This document shows positions 33,557 to 40,873 of a stretch of 40,873 bases of DNA, piece by piece. This DNA is from Candidatus Freyrarchaeum guaymasense. Lineage in GTDB: Archaea > Asgardarchaeota > Jordarchaeia > Jordarchaeales > Freyrarchaeaceae. The notes under the pieces were generated by a model. The model was not told where the DNA came from. It made no database searches and was given only the letters and a program-made list of their open reading frames with translations. The position numbers and the translations under genes were made by a program. The stretch is taken from NCBI GenBank assembly GCA_030587405.1, contig JAUQZD010000086.1, positions 1-40,873 of the forward strand. Reading direction: 5' to 3'. The first letter of the stretch is position 1, and each line of letters begins with the position of its first letter.

Positions 33557-34537
33557 TTATGGCTTACCTGAAATTCTGTCATACTTAAAGTTGAATACTT
33601 CAACTTCGCTTCTCCCGTTGGCTATGATGAGCTTTCCAGCAGAAATCACTTCACCTATTATCGAGACCGCTACACCCTTACTTCTAAATAGTTTAATGCA
33701 TTCCTCCGCCTTGCTTGCCTTCGCCGTTAAAACCACCCCGAAACCGGGGTATGAGCAAAGCCACTTCTCCATGCTCACGTTAGGCGGTTTAGGTATGTGT
33801 TCAACGTTCACTATTCCCCCCACGCCGCTTGCTTCTAGGAGCATGCCGAGCGTGCCGAGGATGCCTGGGTTGCTCACGTCCTTCGCCGCGGTTGCCAGCC
33901 CGGCTTCAGCAACACTCCACATAGAGCTAAGCTTGAGCTTAACTTCTTCAGGAGGCTTCCACGACGTTGAATCCCACGCATAGGGAAACCGTTCATGGAA
34001 GCGGCCATCTAAGTCTACGGCTAGCAGGATCCTATCTCCCGGGGAGGCTGTGTCACTAAACACGACGTTCTCCTTCTTAACCGTCCCTATGACCATCACG
34101 GAAAGCGACGCTACGGGAGCGTCTGGGTGAAGGTGTCCGCCGACGACAGGAACAGAAAACTTTTTGCACCCGAAAACCATTCCTTTAATGACCTTGGAAG
34201 CGTCATCCCAGTTTGCAACGCTTAGAGAGTCTAAGAGAGCTATAGGAGTTCCACCTTTAGCAACCACGTCGTTGACGTTGACGAGGACCGAGCAGTAGCC
34301 TGCGAAGAATGGGTCAGAGTCTAGGAGAAGGTGCCACATGCTGTCAACAGCCACTAAGAGGTAGTTTTCCCATCCGACGTCCAGGACTGCTGCGTCCTCC
34401 CCGAAGGAGCGCACGGCAACGCCGGACAAGCCGAGGGTTTCCTTTAGAAGAGAGGTAACCCTGTGAATCTCCCTTTTACGGTTAACGCCCTTAAAGCTCC
34501 TGACAGCTGAAGCTAGGGACTCGACGTCCAAATGCAA
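33557..34537 (-). CDS. AIR-synthase/SelD/ThiL-superfamily ATP-binding protein
   Basis: 326 residues. The PurM-like fold is shown by FGEDAAVLDV, VAVDSMW, VNVNDVVAKGGTP, VVGGHLHPDAP and DVSNPGILGTLGMLLEASGVGG, the metal and nucleotide residues of the PurM/SelD/ThiL/HypE group. Its style is closest to the AIR-synthase-related proteins that include methanogenesis marker 2 and the sll0787 group. It lacks the N-terminal Cys/Sec-Gly-x-Lys loop that selenophosphate synthetase uses, so I do not call it selD, even though a tRNA-Sec lies about 160 bases upstream. TTG start (34537). Confidence 0.75.
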   Translation of the reverse strand: MHLDVESLASAVRSFKGVNRKREIHRVTSLLKETLGLSGVAVRSFGEDAAVLDVGWENYLLVAVDSMWHLLLDSDPFFAGYCSVLVNVNDVVAKGGTPIALLDSLSVANWDDASKVIKGMVFGCKKFSVPVVGGHLHPDAPVASLSVMVIGTVKKENVVFSDTASPGDRILLAVDLDGRFHERFPYAWDSTSWKPPEEVKLKLSSMWSVAEAGLATAAKDVSNPGILGTLGMLLEASGVGGIVNVEHIPKPPNVSMEKWLCSYPGFGVVLTAKASKAEECIKLFRSKGVAVSIIGEVISAGKLIIANGRSEVEVFNFKYDRISGKP

Positions 34538-34593
34538 CCCCCATCAAAAGTCTGAGGGAAAGAAGATAAGGATGTCGGTGCAAGGGTCAGAGG

Positions 34594-34613
34594 CGGCTTA
34601 AGGCTTTAAGCCG
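34594..34613. terminator. perfect 8-bp hairpin
   Basis: CGGCTTAA (34594-34601) pairs with TTAAGCCG (34606-34613) around a GGCT loop. It lies between the tRNA gene and the AIR-synthase-like gene on the minus strand. It may end the tRNA transcript or fold in the leader of the next gene. Confidence 0.4.
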
Positions 34614-34717
34614 GCGTCGATGAAGGCTGAGGTTAGAGCTGGGAGGAGGCGTGCATCCGAAGAAGCGGCTGGACTCTTCCGGATTCCCGTTTTATGGTTT
34701 GGCGGCGGGCTGGGGGA

Positions 34718-34735
34718 TTTCCGCCCATGAGGGGT
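34718..34735 (-). other. predicted T-loop intron of the tRNA-Sec (18 bases, position 59/60)
   Basis: A clean BHB: outer helix GGGG/CCCC (T stem), 4-bp helix TTCG/CGGA, 3-base bulges ATA and AAT, inner stem CCC/GGG. Splicing restores a 7-base T loop TTCGATT. Introns at 59/60 are known from Thermoproteota tRNAs. The unspliced sequence mimics a second T arm (GGGGTTCGATACCCC). Confidence 0.75.
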
Positions 34736-34769
34736 ATCGAACCCCGAACCCTTACCGGGTTCCTCGGAT

Positions 34770-34793
34770 TTCCTCCCTTCAGTCAGGGAGTGT
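34770..34793 (-). other. predicted anticodon-loop intron of the tRNA-Sec (24 bases, canonical 37/38)
   Basis: The 4-bp helix CTTC/GAGG and two AAA bulges fit the BHB rule at the classical 37/38 position and restore the loop CTTCAAA. The inner helix is weak. An alternative CTCCC/GGGAG stem inside the intron competes with it, so the exact fold is less sure than for the other two introns. Confidence 0.65.
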
Positions 34794-34813
34794 TTGAAGT
34801 CCGAGGCAGGGGA

Positions 34814-34830
34814 CTGGGCAGCCACGGCTT
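34814..34830 (-). other. predicted D-loop intron of the tRNA-Sec (17 bases)
   Basis: A near-perfect BHB motif. The 4-bp central helix is GGGT (34833-34836) with GCCC (34816-34819). The 3-base bulges are GGA and AGT. The inner stem is AGC/GCT with a CGTG loop. Cutting after the second bulge base on each side rejoins the D loop as TGGT. The outer helix (CAGCGG/CCCCTG) has one C-C mismatch. Confidence 0.75.
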
Positions 34831-34876
34831 CCACCCCCGCTGCAGCCCGCCACTCGACTTTAACATTTTAGAGGGA

Positions 34877-34886
34877 GCTTATAAAA
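34877..34886 (-). promoter_or_regulatory. TATA box of the tRNA-Sec gene
   Basis: The minus strand reads TTTTATAAGC about 26-35 bases before the tRNA 5' end, the normal archaeal spacing, so the transcript would start almost at the tRNA. Confidence 0.65.
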
Positions 34887-34935
34887 TTACTTTTAACCTT
34901 AAGCCTGGCTGGTTGTTGTCCGTGGCTTTAAGCGT

Positions 34936-35673
34936 TCATCTGCTGCTTCCTAGCGCCTTCGCTTCCTGTTTGATCCGCTTCTCTTCCTCCCCTAGGCTGC
35001 CTTGACGTCCTCCTTCAACCCTGCCGGGTTTCCTTCCTGGTCTCGGTATGAACATCGGGACCTTCCTCCTGTACTCCTCGTACTCTTCTCCGAATTCCCT
35101 GATCAGCTCCTTTTCCTCCTTCCACGAGTACAGGTAGATTATTGCGATTATTAGGGGGGTGGAGAGGATGGAGTACCATGCGGACAGGAGGATGGATATT
35201 CCTATGTGGGATAGGAGGCCTCCGAGATATTGGGGGTGCCTTACTATCGAGTAGACGCCGTCTGTAACTATTCTCTCCGTCCTGTGCCTTTCAGCTACTT
35301 TTAAAGTTACGGCCTGCACCCCCTTTATTCCAAGCCATGCGCCGGAGGCTACGAAGGGGATGGATACCGCCACGTGGAGAATCGGGATGGTGAAGTTGAT
35401 GATGGGGATCGTGACTGACAGGTTTGGCCCTGGAAGCGTGAAGCGGGGTTGAGGCGAGAGCCAGACGCCCATCCAGAAGATGTAGAACAGCCATCCCTGA
35501 GCCATCCCTATGGTTTCCCCGATCCTGATCCCCCTTTCCCTCCCGTATTTCTCTTGGAGCTTCACGTGTTCAAGCGATAGGAAGTGGAATGGGATCGTTG
35601 CTATCATGCCTGCAATGCAGACCAAAAAATAGATAGACATAACGATCACCCTACTGAATACGTCATTATCCAT
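34936..35673 (-). CDS. membrane methyltransferase, isoprenylcysteine/phospholipid methyltransferase-like
   Basis: 245 residues. Several membrane helices (near residues 10-30, 50-70, 85-125 and 160-185) enclose the family signature GVYSIVRHPQYLGG. A later helical hairpin and a WKEEKELIREFGEEYEEYRRKVP segment complete the SAM-binding site of ICMT/PEMT proteins. The basic tail (about 215-245) is extra. It methylates a lipid or a lipidated cysteine at the membrane. ATG start. It is not in an operon with the tRNA, which lies just downstream on the same strand. Confidence 0.85.
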   Translation of the reverse strand: MDNDVFSRVIVMSIYFLVCIAGMIATIPFHFLSLEHVKLQEKYGRERGIRIGETIGMAQGWLFYIFWMGVWLSPQPRFTLPGPNLSVTIPIINFTIPILHVAVSIPFVASGAWLGIKGVQAVTLKVAERHRTERIVTDGVYSIVRHPQYLGGLLSHIGISILLSAWYSILSTPLIIAIIYLYSWKEEKELIREFGEEYEEYRRKVPMFIPRPGRKPGRVEGGRQGSLGEEEKRIKQEAKALGSSR

Positions 35674-35800
35674 CCTTTTATATTGTGACGGATAACGGTG
35701 TGAAGAATCCTTAAGTAATTAACAGGTTAAGGGTTTTAAGGCGGATGACGTTAAAAAAGTGGTATAAAAAGGATGGGTTTATTTTCCGTTAGGGTTTTCC

Positions 35801-37654
35801 TTAGAGTTTTCCTGCGGCTTCGTCGAGCGTCTTCTTCCAGAGCTCACCGACGAACCCCTTATACCTTTCCTCCTCTTGCCTGTAGATGTCTTCGACCGGC
35901 TTCCCTTCCATCTTCCTCTTCTCTTCCTCTGCTAGAAGCCTCCTCCAAGCCTTGCCAACGTAGGTTTTCGGTATGGTGTCTCTGAACTCAACGATTCTCG
36001 GGTATTTATGGGCTGCAAGCCGCTTCCTGCACCATTCTATTATGTCTTTCTCGGTGTACTTTTCCTTGTACTCTGGGCGGAGAACCACGTAAGCCTTCAC
36101 CATCTCTCCTACCCTAGGGTCTGGGACTCCTACGACAACCGCCTCTAAGACGCCCGGGTGCTGGTAGAGGACCTCCTCCACCTCCCTCGGGAATACCTGG
36201 TATCCCTTGTACTTTATCATGTCCTTCTTTCTATCCACGATGTAGAAGTAGCCGTCCTCGTCCATCTTGGCAATGTCTCCTGTCCTAAGCCACCTTATCC
36301 CGTTGAACGTGAAGAAGGCGTTCCTGTTCTCCTTAGGCCTGTTCCAGTACCCTTTCATCACCTGTGGTCCTGCCACGACGAGTTCGCCCACCTCGCCTGC
36401 CGGTAGGAGCCTGTCCTCGTCCGGGTCGGCTATTGCGGCGAGGGTTCCGGGGAGGGGTACGCCTATCGAGCCGAGCTTTCTGAGGCCTCTCGGCGGCGGA
36501 ATGTTGACGTGGGTTACAGGGCACGTCTCGGTCAGCCCGTACCCTTCCAGTATGGGTACGCCCGTTATGCTCTCGAACTTCTTTGCAACTTCTAGGGGGA
36601 GCGCGAAGGCGCCGCTCGTCACGAACCTGAGGGAGGAAAGATCGTACTTCTCGACGTCCGGGTGCTCCACCATGTTAAGGAATATTAAGGGTACGCCCGG
36701 GAAAACGTTCACCTTGTACTTTTCTATCGCGTTGAGGACTTCTTTGGTTTCAGGTGCGGGGAGGATTACTATGGTTGCGCCGCCGAGCAGTGGCAGGTTC
36801 ATCCCTGTGGTCTGGCCGTAAATGTGGAACCATGGTATTATCGCTGCCGTAACCATCTTGGCTCCGCGCATGAAGGAGCTTCGCAGCCACTCCTCCAGCT
36901 GCCTGCACTGGGAGACGATGTTGAAGTGGGTTAGCATCGCACCCTTCGGGGTCCCCGTCGTCCCCCCAGTGTACTGGAGGACCGCCACGTCCTCCTTCGG
37001 GTTTATCTCCACCTCTGGAAGCTTAACCGGCCCCCCGGCGAGGACGTCTATGTTCAGCAGGTCCATGAAGCCGTACCTGTTGGGTGCGCTTGGAACACGG
37101 ACCGACGGGATCCGTCCTATGATCTTGCCCAGCGACCTTATGGGGCCTTGGAGCATGTCCCCTATGTTGGTTACCACCTCGAACTTCAGGTTCACCTTGT
37201 CTCGTATTGGGAGGACTCTCTCGACGAATAGGACGTCCATAGCGATTATAGCTGATGCACCCGAGTCGTTAAGTTCGAACTCGATCTCGCTCGGCGTCAG
37301 GAGGGGGCTTAGGGGGACCACCACGCCGCCTACCGCCAGGATTGCGTAGTAGCTTATGACGAACTGGGGTGAGTTCGGCATGAGCAGCGCTACCCGGTCG
37401 CCCTTTTCTATTCCGAGGAAGTGGAGGGCTGAGGCAAACCTTTCAACGTACTCCCCAAGCTCCCCATACGTTATCTTGCGCGTTATGAATATTAGAGCGT
37501 CTCTTTCGGAGAAGTCCTCGCAGCTCCGCCTGAACATCTCGTATAGTGAGACGCCCTTGGCACGCATGGTTAACAGTGGATCCATTGGAATCGTCTCGTC
37601 CGCGTAGTAGTCGACCCACGGCATGTTCTTGACGTAGTCTGGAAGCTTATCCAA
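35801..37654 (-). CDS. AMP-forming fatty-acyl-CoA synthetase
   Basis: 617 residues, complete. The AMP-binding P-loop YTGGTTGTPKGAMLTH, the EGYGLTET motif, the hinge/GDIAKMDEDGYFYIVDRKKDMIKYKGYQ region (with the adenylate contacts), and the C-terminal catalytic lysine in PKTYVGKAWRR are all present. It activates a carboxylic acid, probably a medium or long fatty acid or an aromatic acid, to its CoA thioester. GGAGGTG stands seven bases before the TTG start. A small membrane protein is 72 bases upstream. The thiolase at 16271 and the FAD/Fe-S operon could belong to the same breakdown route. Confidence 0.92.
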   Translation of the reverse strand: MDKLPDYVKNMPWVDYYADETIPMDPLLTMRAKGVSLYEMFRRSCEDFSERDALIFITRKITYGELGEYVERFASALHFLGIEKGDRVALLMPNSPQFVISYYAILAVGGVVVPLSPLLTPSEIEFELNDSGASAIIAMDVLFVERVLPIRDKVNLKFEVVTNIGDMLQGPIRSLGKIIGRIPSVRVPSAPNRYGFMDLLNIDVLAGGPVKLPEVEINPKEDVAVLQYTGGTTGTPKGAMLTHFNIVSQCRQLEEWLRSSFMRGAKMVTAAIIPWFHIYGQTTGMNLPLLGGATIVILPAPETKEVLNAIEKYKVNVFPGVPLIFLNMVEHPDVEKYDLSSLRFVTSGAFALPLEVAKKFESITGVPILEGYGLTETCPVTHVNIPPPRGLRKLGSIGVPLPGTLAAIADPDEDRLLPAGEVGELVVAGPQVMKGYWNRPKENRNAFFTFNGIRWLRTGDIAKMDEDGYFYIVDRKKDMIKYKGYQVFPREVEEVLYQHPGVLEAVVVGVPDPRVGEMVKAYVVLRPEYKEKYTEKDIIEWCRKRLAAHKYPRIVEFRDTIPKTYVGKAWRRLLAEEEKRKMEGKPVEDIYRQEEERYKGFVGELWKKTLDEAAGKL

Positions 37655-37726
37655 ACCCTAACACCTCCCAACACGCCAACCTAATCATCATCATTCTCAA
37701 TGCCTCCTTTAAACTTTTAAACCCTT

Positions 37727-38032
37727 TTACCCGCTTTTCTCCTGTACTTGTTCTTCCGGCTTCGCCTCCCTTCTCGGGCGGATTTTCCCTCTTAACCTGA
37801 AGAGCCTGAAGCTTCCGTACCACTCGATCGCTATCCCCAACGCAAGTAGGGCTATGATGGCTGCGTTCATCATCATCCCGCTCCCTGTGAGGAGCTCGTA
37901 CATGGTACTCCATATGGTGGGCCATATGAAGAAGCGGTATACTGCAATGGCTATCACTACGATGATCCAGATCCAGCCTATTACTCTAAATCCCATATAG
38001 TAGCGGAGTAAAGTTGCATCCCTCCTAGACAA
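37727..38032 (-). CDS. small membrane protein upstream of the acyl-CoA synthetase
   Basis: 101 residues. Two clear membrane helices (about 14-34 and 54-70), the first followed by an amphipathic stretch, and a charged Arg/Lys/Glu tail that lies in the cytoplasm. TTG start with GGAGGTG about ten bases upstream. No family is recognised. Its position before the synthetase gene, on the same strand, suggests a membrane anchor or partner for the enzyme. Confidence 0.65.
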   Translation of the reverse strand: MSRRDATLLRYYMGFRVIGWIWIIVVIAIAVYRFFIWPTIWSTMYELLTGSGMMMNAAIIALLALGIAIEWYGSFRLFRLRGKIRPRREAKPEEQVQEKSG

Positions 38033-38145
38033 CAGTAATCACACCTCCATCCTCCAGCTAAATCCTCCAGCTAAACAAAGGATAGAAAGCCCAAAAAAGT
38101 GGGTGTTTGTTTAGTTTTTCACCTGCTTGGTGCTCCCTGCGTTGC

Positions 38146-40873
38146 TCAGCCTCTCCGGACTCTGATGCGTGGAACCCGGAAGCGCCTCCTAGAAGTTGAC
38201 CTGACCCTGTCGAGCCATGCCTTAACCCTGATTGGAAGCGCCCTTATGATCTTCATCCTCTGGCGTGCTAGGAAGAGCTCTATGCTGGCCATCTTATTGG
38301 CTGGGATGCTCCAGACCCTGTAGAATCCCTCGCCGACCCTTGATGCCGCAGCACGCGTTTTTGCCCTAACGGTTGAAGACAGCCGTCTTCTAGCCTTGGA
38401 GAGGTATGTCCTGCTCCTGTAGTAAACCATGTAGGCGCGGGTTTCCGGTGCAAAGTACCTCTTCTGGATTCTTCTGGCTCCTCTCCCAGCTGCGATGGCT
38501 ACGGGTGGAACTATCACCCTTGCAACGACTAGTCCAACCAAGGCTAGCGTGGCTATTAGTGGCGTGGTGATGGCTATCGAGAGCGATGGCAAGGGTAGCA
38601 GGCCTGTAGAGGTCACAGCCGAGGACGATGAAAGGGATACTATTGAGCCTAGGTTCATCGAGGGGGCATTGAAGGCGTTTAGCATCCCTGTTATCTGGGT
38701 TGAACCTGATATGATGACGCCGTTCTGAGCGACGGTCATGTCACCGTCCACCCTTACTGACCCGTAGATTAGTGACTGAGCCATCATCACCTGCCCGAGG
38801 GTCAGCATTGGGTTCGTCAGCATGGACGTTAGGAGAGACGGGTTTAGGAGGATCTGCATCAGCCCCCTGACGAGCGTGCTGCCGAGGGTTAAGGTTGGAG
38901 CTACTATGAAGGTGGCGCCGTTCATCTCGACGTTGCTCAGGGTGAGGATCCCAGTCGAGCTAATGTCTCCTGATATCTTAACACTGCACGATATCTCTGT
39001 TCCCTTATCTGTAACCTTCAGGACTCCGTCCACCACCTCAACTTTCCCGTCACGTATGACTGTTACCCCGTCCATCACCATGCGGTCTGCCCTGAGCTGG
39101 ACGGTTCCAGACATCAGGTTGTTCGTGTTCACGCTTCCAGACATTTCAACGCTGCCCGTTATGGCCGATGAGCCACGCATCTCGACCACGCCGCCCTCCA
39201 TAGTCACGTCTCCCTTGATAGTGAGGGAGCCGTTAACGGTCAGGCCTCCATCAACGCTCACGTCTCCCGATATGAATATCCCTGAAGCGTTTATGTCGGT
39301 GGCGCTGGAGCTCATGGAAAGGGACCCGTTGATGAGCTGGGAGCCCTCAACCTCCACCGTTCCCTTGGCGCTCATGGTGGCGTTCCTCAGTATGCTCACC
39401 CCGTTAATGTCGGAGTCACCGGTCGATGTGAGGGAGCCGTCAATCACGTTCTTGCCGCTGATATTGACCAAGCCGTTTATCACGTTTGACTCGCCAGCCA
39501 TGCTGACTCCGTCATCCGAGATGGAGGCGTATCCAGAGGACAAGGTTATGGATCCCTTAACGTTCATCGACGTGAACGGTGAAACACCGATTTCGATGTC
39601 TCCCTCCATCGACAGGTCGCCGGTAACCGTGAGGACACCGCTGACTTCTAAGCTACCCGAGATCACCGTGTCACCCGTCACGAAGATTCCGGAAGCGTTA
39701 ACGAGCATTCCACCCGAAGACATGCTCAGAGAGCCGTTAACACTCTGCGACCCCTCCAGCTCAACCCTCCCAACAGCCTCCATGGTGGCGTTCCTCAGTA
39801 TGTTCACCCCGTTAATGTCGGAGTCGCCGGTCGATGTGAGGGAGCCCACCATCACCAGCCTACCATCAATGAAAACCTCACCGCTAATCACCGAGTCACC
39901 ACTTAAGTTAACCAAGTCAGCTGAGATGTAGGACTGGCCCGATGGCATACTGATCGAACCATTCACCATGAAAGTCGACTTAACGGCTCCGTAATCCCTG
40001 CTAAGCACGAGAGAGCCGGTAAGCATTAGACCATTAATAACTACGATGGTCGGCAGGGGGATAAGCTGAGAGCCCTCCACGCTGAGGAGGGCGCCCTCAC
40101 CCACTTCCTGACATTCACTAGAGATCTCAGCGTTGCTTATGAATACACGTTTCGCCCCACGAATCCACATGTAACTATCGCTACCCCAAGAATCAGCAAA
40201 AAGGCTTAAGGCCTCAATGTGAACCAAGGGGCTACCAGCGCCACTAGAACCATTAACCTTAAGCCCAACCGGAACACCAGCTGAGCCACCAGAAAAGGTC
40301 ATCATGACACTCGAGTTGGACTCAAGCACAAACTCGCTGTTGTTAAGGAGCACCACGCTTCCATCAGACAGAGCCATAGGGTTAATTCCTGGACCAGTCC
40401 AAGCCTCCCAGACAGTACCAGACCCCCACTCCATCGAAATAACATCTATGTAATGGTTGTTTTCCGTCGCCTTCAACGCAATGAGGTCGTCCAAGTCTAA
40501 TGTTTGAACCGGGATTATTGTTGCCCAAAAACGTATTGTTGGGAGCTTTCTATCTTCAGCAAGTTTACTAAAATTAGCAACCCCACCGTAACTAGTAAGG
40601 TCAACATAGTTTACGTCAGCCACCCACTCCTCGGATATTAAATCCCCTGGTACATCGATATCAAATGTTACGTGTGTGCTGTTAATTCTAATTATTACGT
40701 TGGCTGTAGCTCCTATCTGGATGTTTAGTAACTCAAGTGCCGAACTGTACTCCTGAGTATAGATGGTTAATGTTCCCTGAGTCACTTTTATAGCGGTTCT
40801 AGTGTCCGACTTAATAATTCTGTTAAAACCTAATGGGTCGCCTATGTAGCCGCCTGCGTTGCTGGCTGAAGAG
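38146..40873 (-). CDS. large beta-helix surface protein with basic cytoplasmic tail (start lies outside the window)
   Basis: The frame is open from the GTG at 40785 to the window edge, so the N-terminus is missing. About 700 residues are built of short Gly/Ser/Asn/Val repeats with a hydrophobic face (units like GSLTVTGDLSMEGD), which form a right-handed beta-helix. Many NxS/T sequons show it is outside the cell and probably glycosylated. A membrane helix (LIATLALVGLVVARVIV) follows, then about 130 strongly basic cytoplasmic residues (RRRFRVPRIRVRRG at the end). Repeats suggest an adhesin or cell-wall/S-layer component. The basic tail is unusual. It could bind lipid head groups, nucleic acid or a partner. 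Confidence 0.75.
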   Translation of the reverse strand, partial: SSASNAGGYIGDPLGFNRIIKSDTRTAIKVTQGTLTIYTQEYSSALELLNIQIGATANVIIRINSTHVTFDIDVPGDLISEEWVADVNYVDLTSYGGVANFSKLAEDRKLPTIRFWATIIPVQTLDLDDLIALKATENNHYIDVISMEWGSGTVWEAWTGPGINPMALSDGSVVLLNNSEFVLESNSSVMMTFSGGSAGVPVGLKVNGSSGAGSPLVHIEALSLFADSWGSDSYMWIRGAKRVFISNAEISSECQEVGEGALLSVEGSQLIPLPTIVVINGLMLTGSLVLSRDYGAVKSTFMVNGSISMPSGQSYISADLVNLSGDSVISGEVFIDGRLVMVGSLTSTGDSDINGVNILRNATMEAVGRVELEGSQSVNGSLSMSSGGMLVNASGIFVTGDTVISGSLEVSGVLTVTGDLSMEGDIEIGVSPFTSMNVKGSITLSSGYASISDDGVSMAGESNVINGLVNISGKNVIDGSLTSTGDSDINGVSILRNATMSAKGTVEVEGSQLINGSLSMSSSATDINASGIFISGDVSVDGGLTVNGSLTIKGDVTMEGGVVEMRGSSAITGSVEMSGSVNTNNLMSGTVQLRADRMVMDGVTVIRDGKVEVVDGVLKVTDKGTEISCSVKISGDISSTGILTLSNVEMNGATFIVAPTLTLGSTLVRGLMQILLNPSLLTSMLTNPMLTLGQVMMAQSLIYGSVRVDGDMTVAQNGVIISGSTQITGMLNAFNAPSMNLGSIVSLSSSSAVTSTGLLPLPSLSIAITTPLIATLALVGLVVARVIVPPVAIAAGRGARRIQKRYFAPETRAYMVYYRSRTYLSKARRRLSSTVRAKTRAAASRVGEGFYRVWSIPANKMASIELFLARQRMKIIRALPIRVKAWLDRVRSTSRRRFRVPRIRVRRG
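39373..39846 (-). repeat. near-identical 66-base repeat inside the beta-helix gene
   Basis: Bases 39373-39438 and 39781-39846 differ at two positions only. They are 408 bases (136 codons) apart and encode TSTGDSDINGV(S/N)ILRNATM. This nucleotide-level likeness points to recent duplication or gene conversion in the repeat protein. Confidence 0.8.

Larger units (their letters stand above)
34700..34851 (-). tRNA. selC: selenocysteine tRNA (UCA) with three introns and encoded CCA
   Basis: From 5' to 3' on the minus strand. A 9-bp acceptor stem GGCGGGCTG/CAGCCCGCC (34843-34851 with 34704-34712) is perfect. A 6-bp D stem CGGGGG/CCCCTG has a 4-base loop TGGT. A 6-bp anticodon stem CTCGGA/TCCGAG (34800-34805 with 34763-34768) carries the loop CTTCAAA, anticodon TCA. 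The variable arm GAACCC-GGTAA-GGGTTC is 34746-34762. The T stem is only 4 bp, GGGG/CCCC. G73 and CCA (34700-34703) follow. The 9/4 fold, long 6-bp D stem, UGGU loop, UCA anticodon and class II variable arm are specific to archaeal/eukaryal tRNA-Sec and exclude Ser and Leu. Three introns (17, 24 and 18 bases) must be removed, leaving 93 nucleotides. The tRNA would be charged with serine, then converted to selenocysteine by PSTK and SepSecS. Confidence 0.85.

Noticed and set aside
34700..34851. The tRNA as a Leu (CAA) or Ser tRNA
   Set aside because: A 7-bp acceptor stem with the 5-bp T stem needed for Leu or Ser cannot be formed, while the 9/4 fold is perfect. The anticodon loop CTTCAAA puts UCA, not CAA, at 34-36.
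34694..35005. Plus-strand frame of about 100 residues across the tRNA, starting with MVWRRAGGFPPMRGIEPRTL
   Set aside because: GIEPRT is what an antisense tRNA T arm gives when translated. The frame has no ribosome site and lies over the tRNA-Sec gene and its promoter.
38822..39931. 369-residue frame antisense to the beta-helix gene
   Set aside because: It is a shadow of the Gly/Ser repeat codons of the minus-strand gene. It is rich in Pro, Ser and Thr with no domain or start site.

Overview
The window looks like a chromosome fragment of an archaeon, probably of the TACK/Thermoproteota side. The evidence is RadA-type recombinase, FEN-1-like nuclease and Ski2/Hel308-type helicase genes, a roadblock plus MglA-like GTPase pair, TATA-box promoters just upstream of genes, many GTG and TTG starts, DUF35/thiolase gene pairs, and a tRNA gene interrupted by bulge-helix-bulge (BHB) introns. 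I cannot assign a genus. No rRNA or CRISPR array is visible.

Region 1 (1-1075): the 3' part of an alpha/beta hydrolase gene, then about 400 bases without a gene that hold a nested RNA-like hairpin. Region 2 (1076-14770, minus strand): fifteen genes packed head to tail with gaps of about 11 bases or less and one convincing TATA box at the head. In order of transcription they encode a membrane-anchored cytoplasmic protein, a secreted Ig-like protein, a roadblock protein, an MglA-like GTPase, an unknown protein, a Ski2/Hel308-like helicase with a SWIM zinc motif, a zinc-ribbon protein, a small RecA-family ATPase, a membrane protein, RadA, a small unknown protein, a two-TM protein, a HerA/VirB4-like ATPase that has lost its Walker motifs, a FEN-1-like nuclease with a shortened arch, and a polytopic membrane protein. 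I read this as a membrane-linked DNA processing or DNA transport machine under GTPase control. That function is inference.

Region 3 (14770-20450): a roughly 1 kb AT-rich gap, a DUF35/thiolase pair, a divergent peptide-deformylase-like gene, a methyltransferase, and an AbiE-type toxin-antitoxin locus with a palindromic operator and a doubly frameshifted toxin. Region 4 (20580-29100): a cation exchanger, an aminotransferase/endonuclease IV pair, an MDP-1-like phosphatase, a PhoU-like gene followed by guaA, a small zinc protein and an alpha-helical repeat protein.

Region 5 (29180-40873, minus strand): a three-gene FAD/FAD/Fe-S oxidoreductase operon, an AIR-synthase-like gene, a tRNA gene, a membrane methyltransferase, a fatty-acyl-CoA synthetase with a small membrane protein, and a large beta-helix surface protein cut by the window edge. 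The tRNA at 34700-34851 is the most striking item. After removal of three predicted introns it folds as a selenocysteine tRNA: 9-bp acceptor stem, 4-bp T stem, 6-bp D stem with UGGU loop, UCA anticodon, long variable arm, G73 and encoded CCA. Selenocysteine is known in archaea mainly from Methanococcales, Methanopyrus and some Asgard lineages, so a three-intron tRNA-Sec in this setting deserves close attention. No selenoprotein gene is evident in the window.
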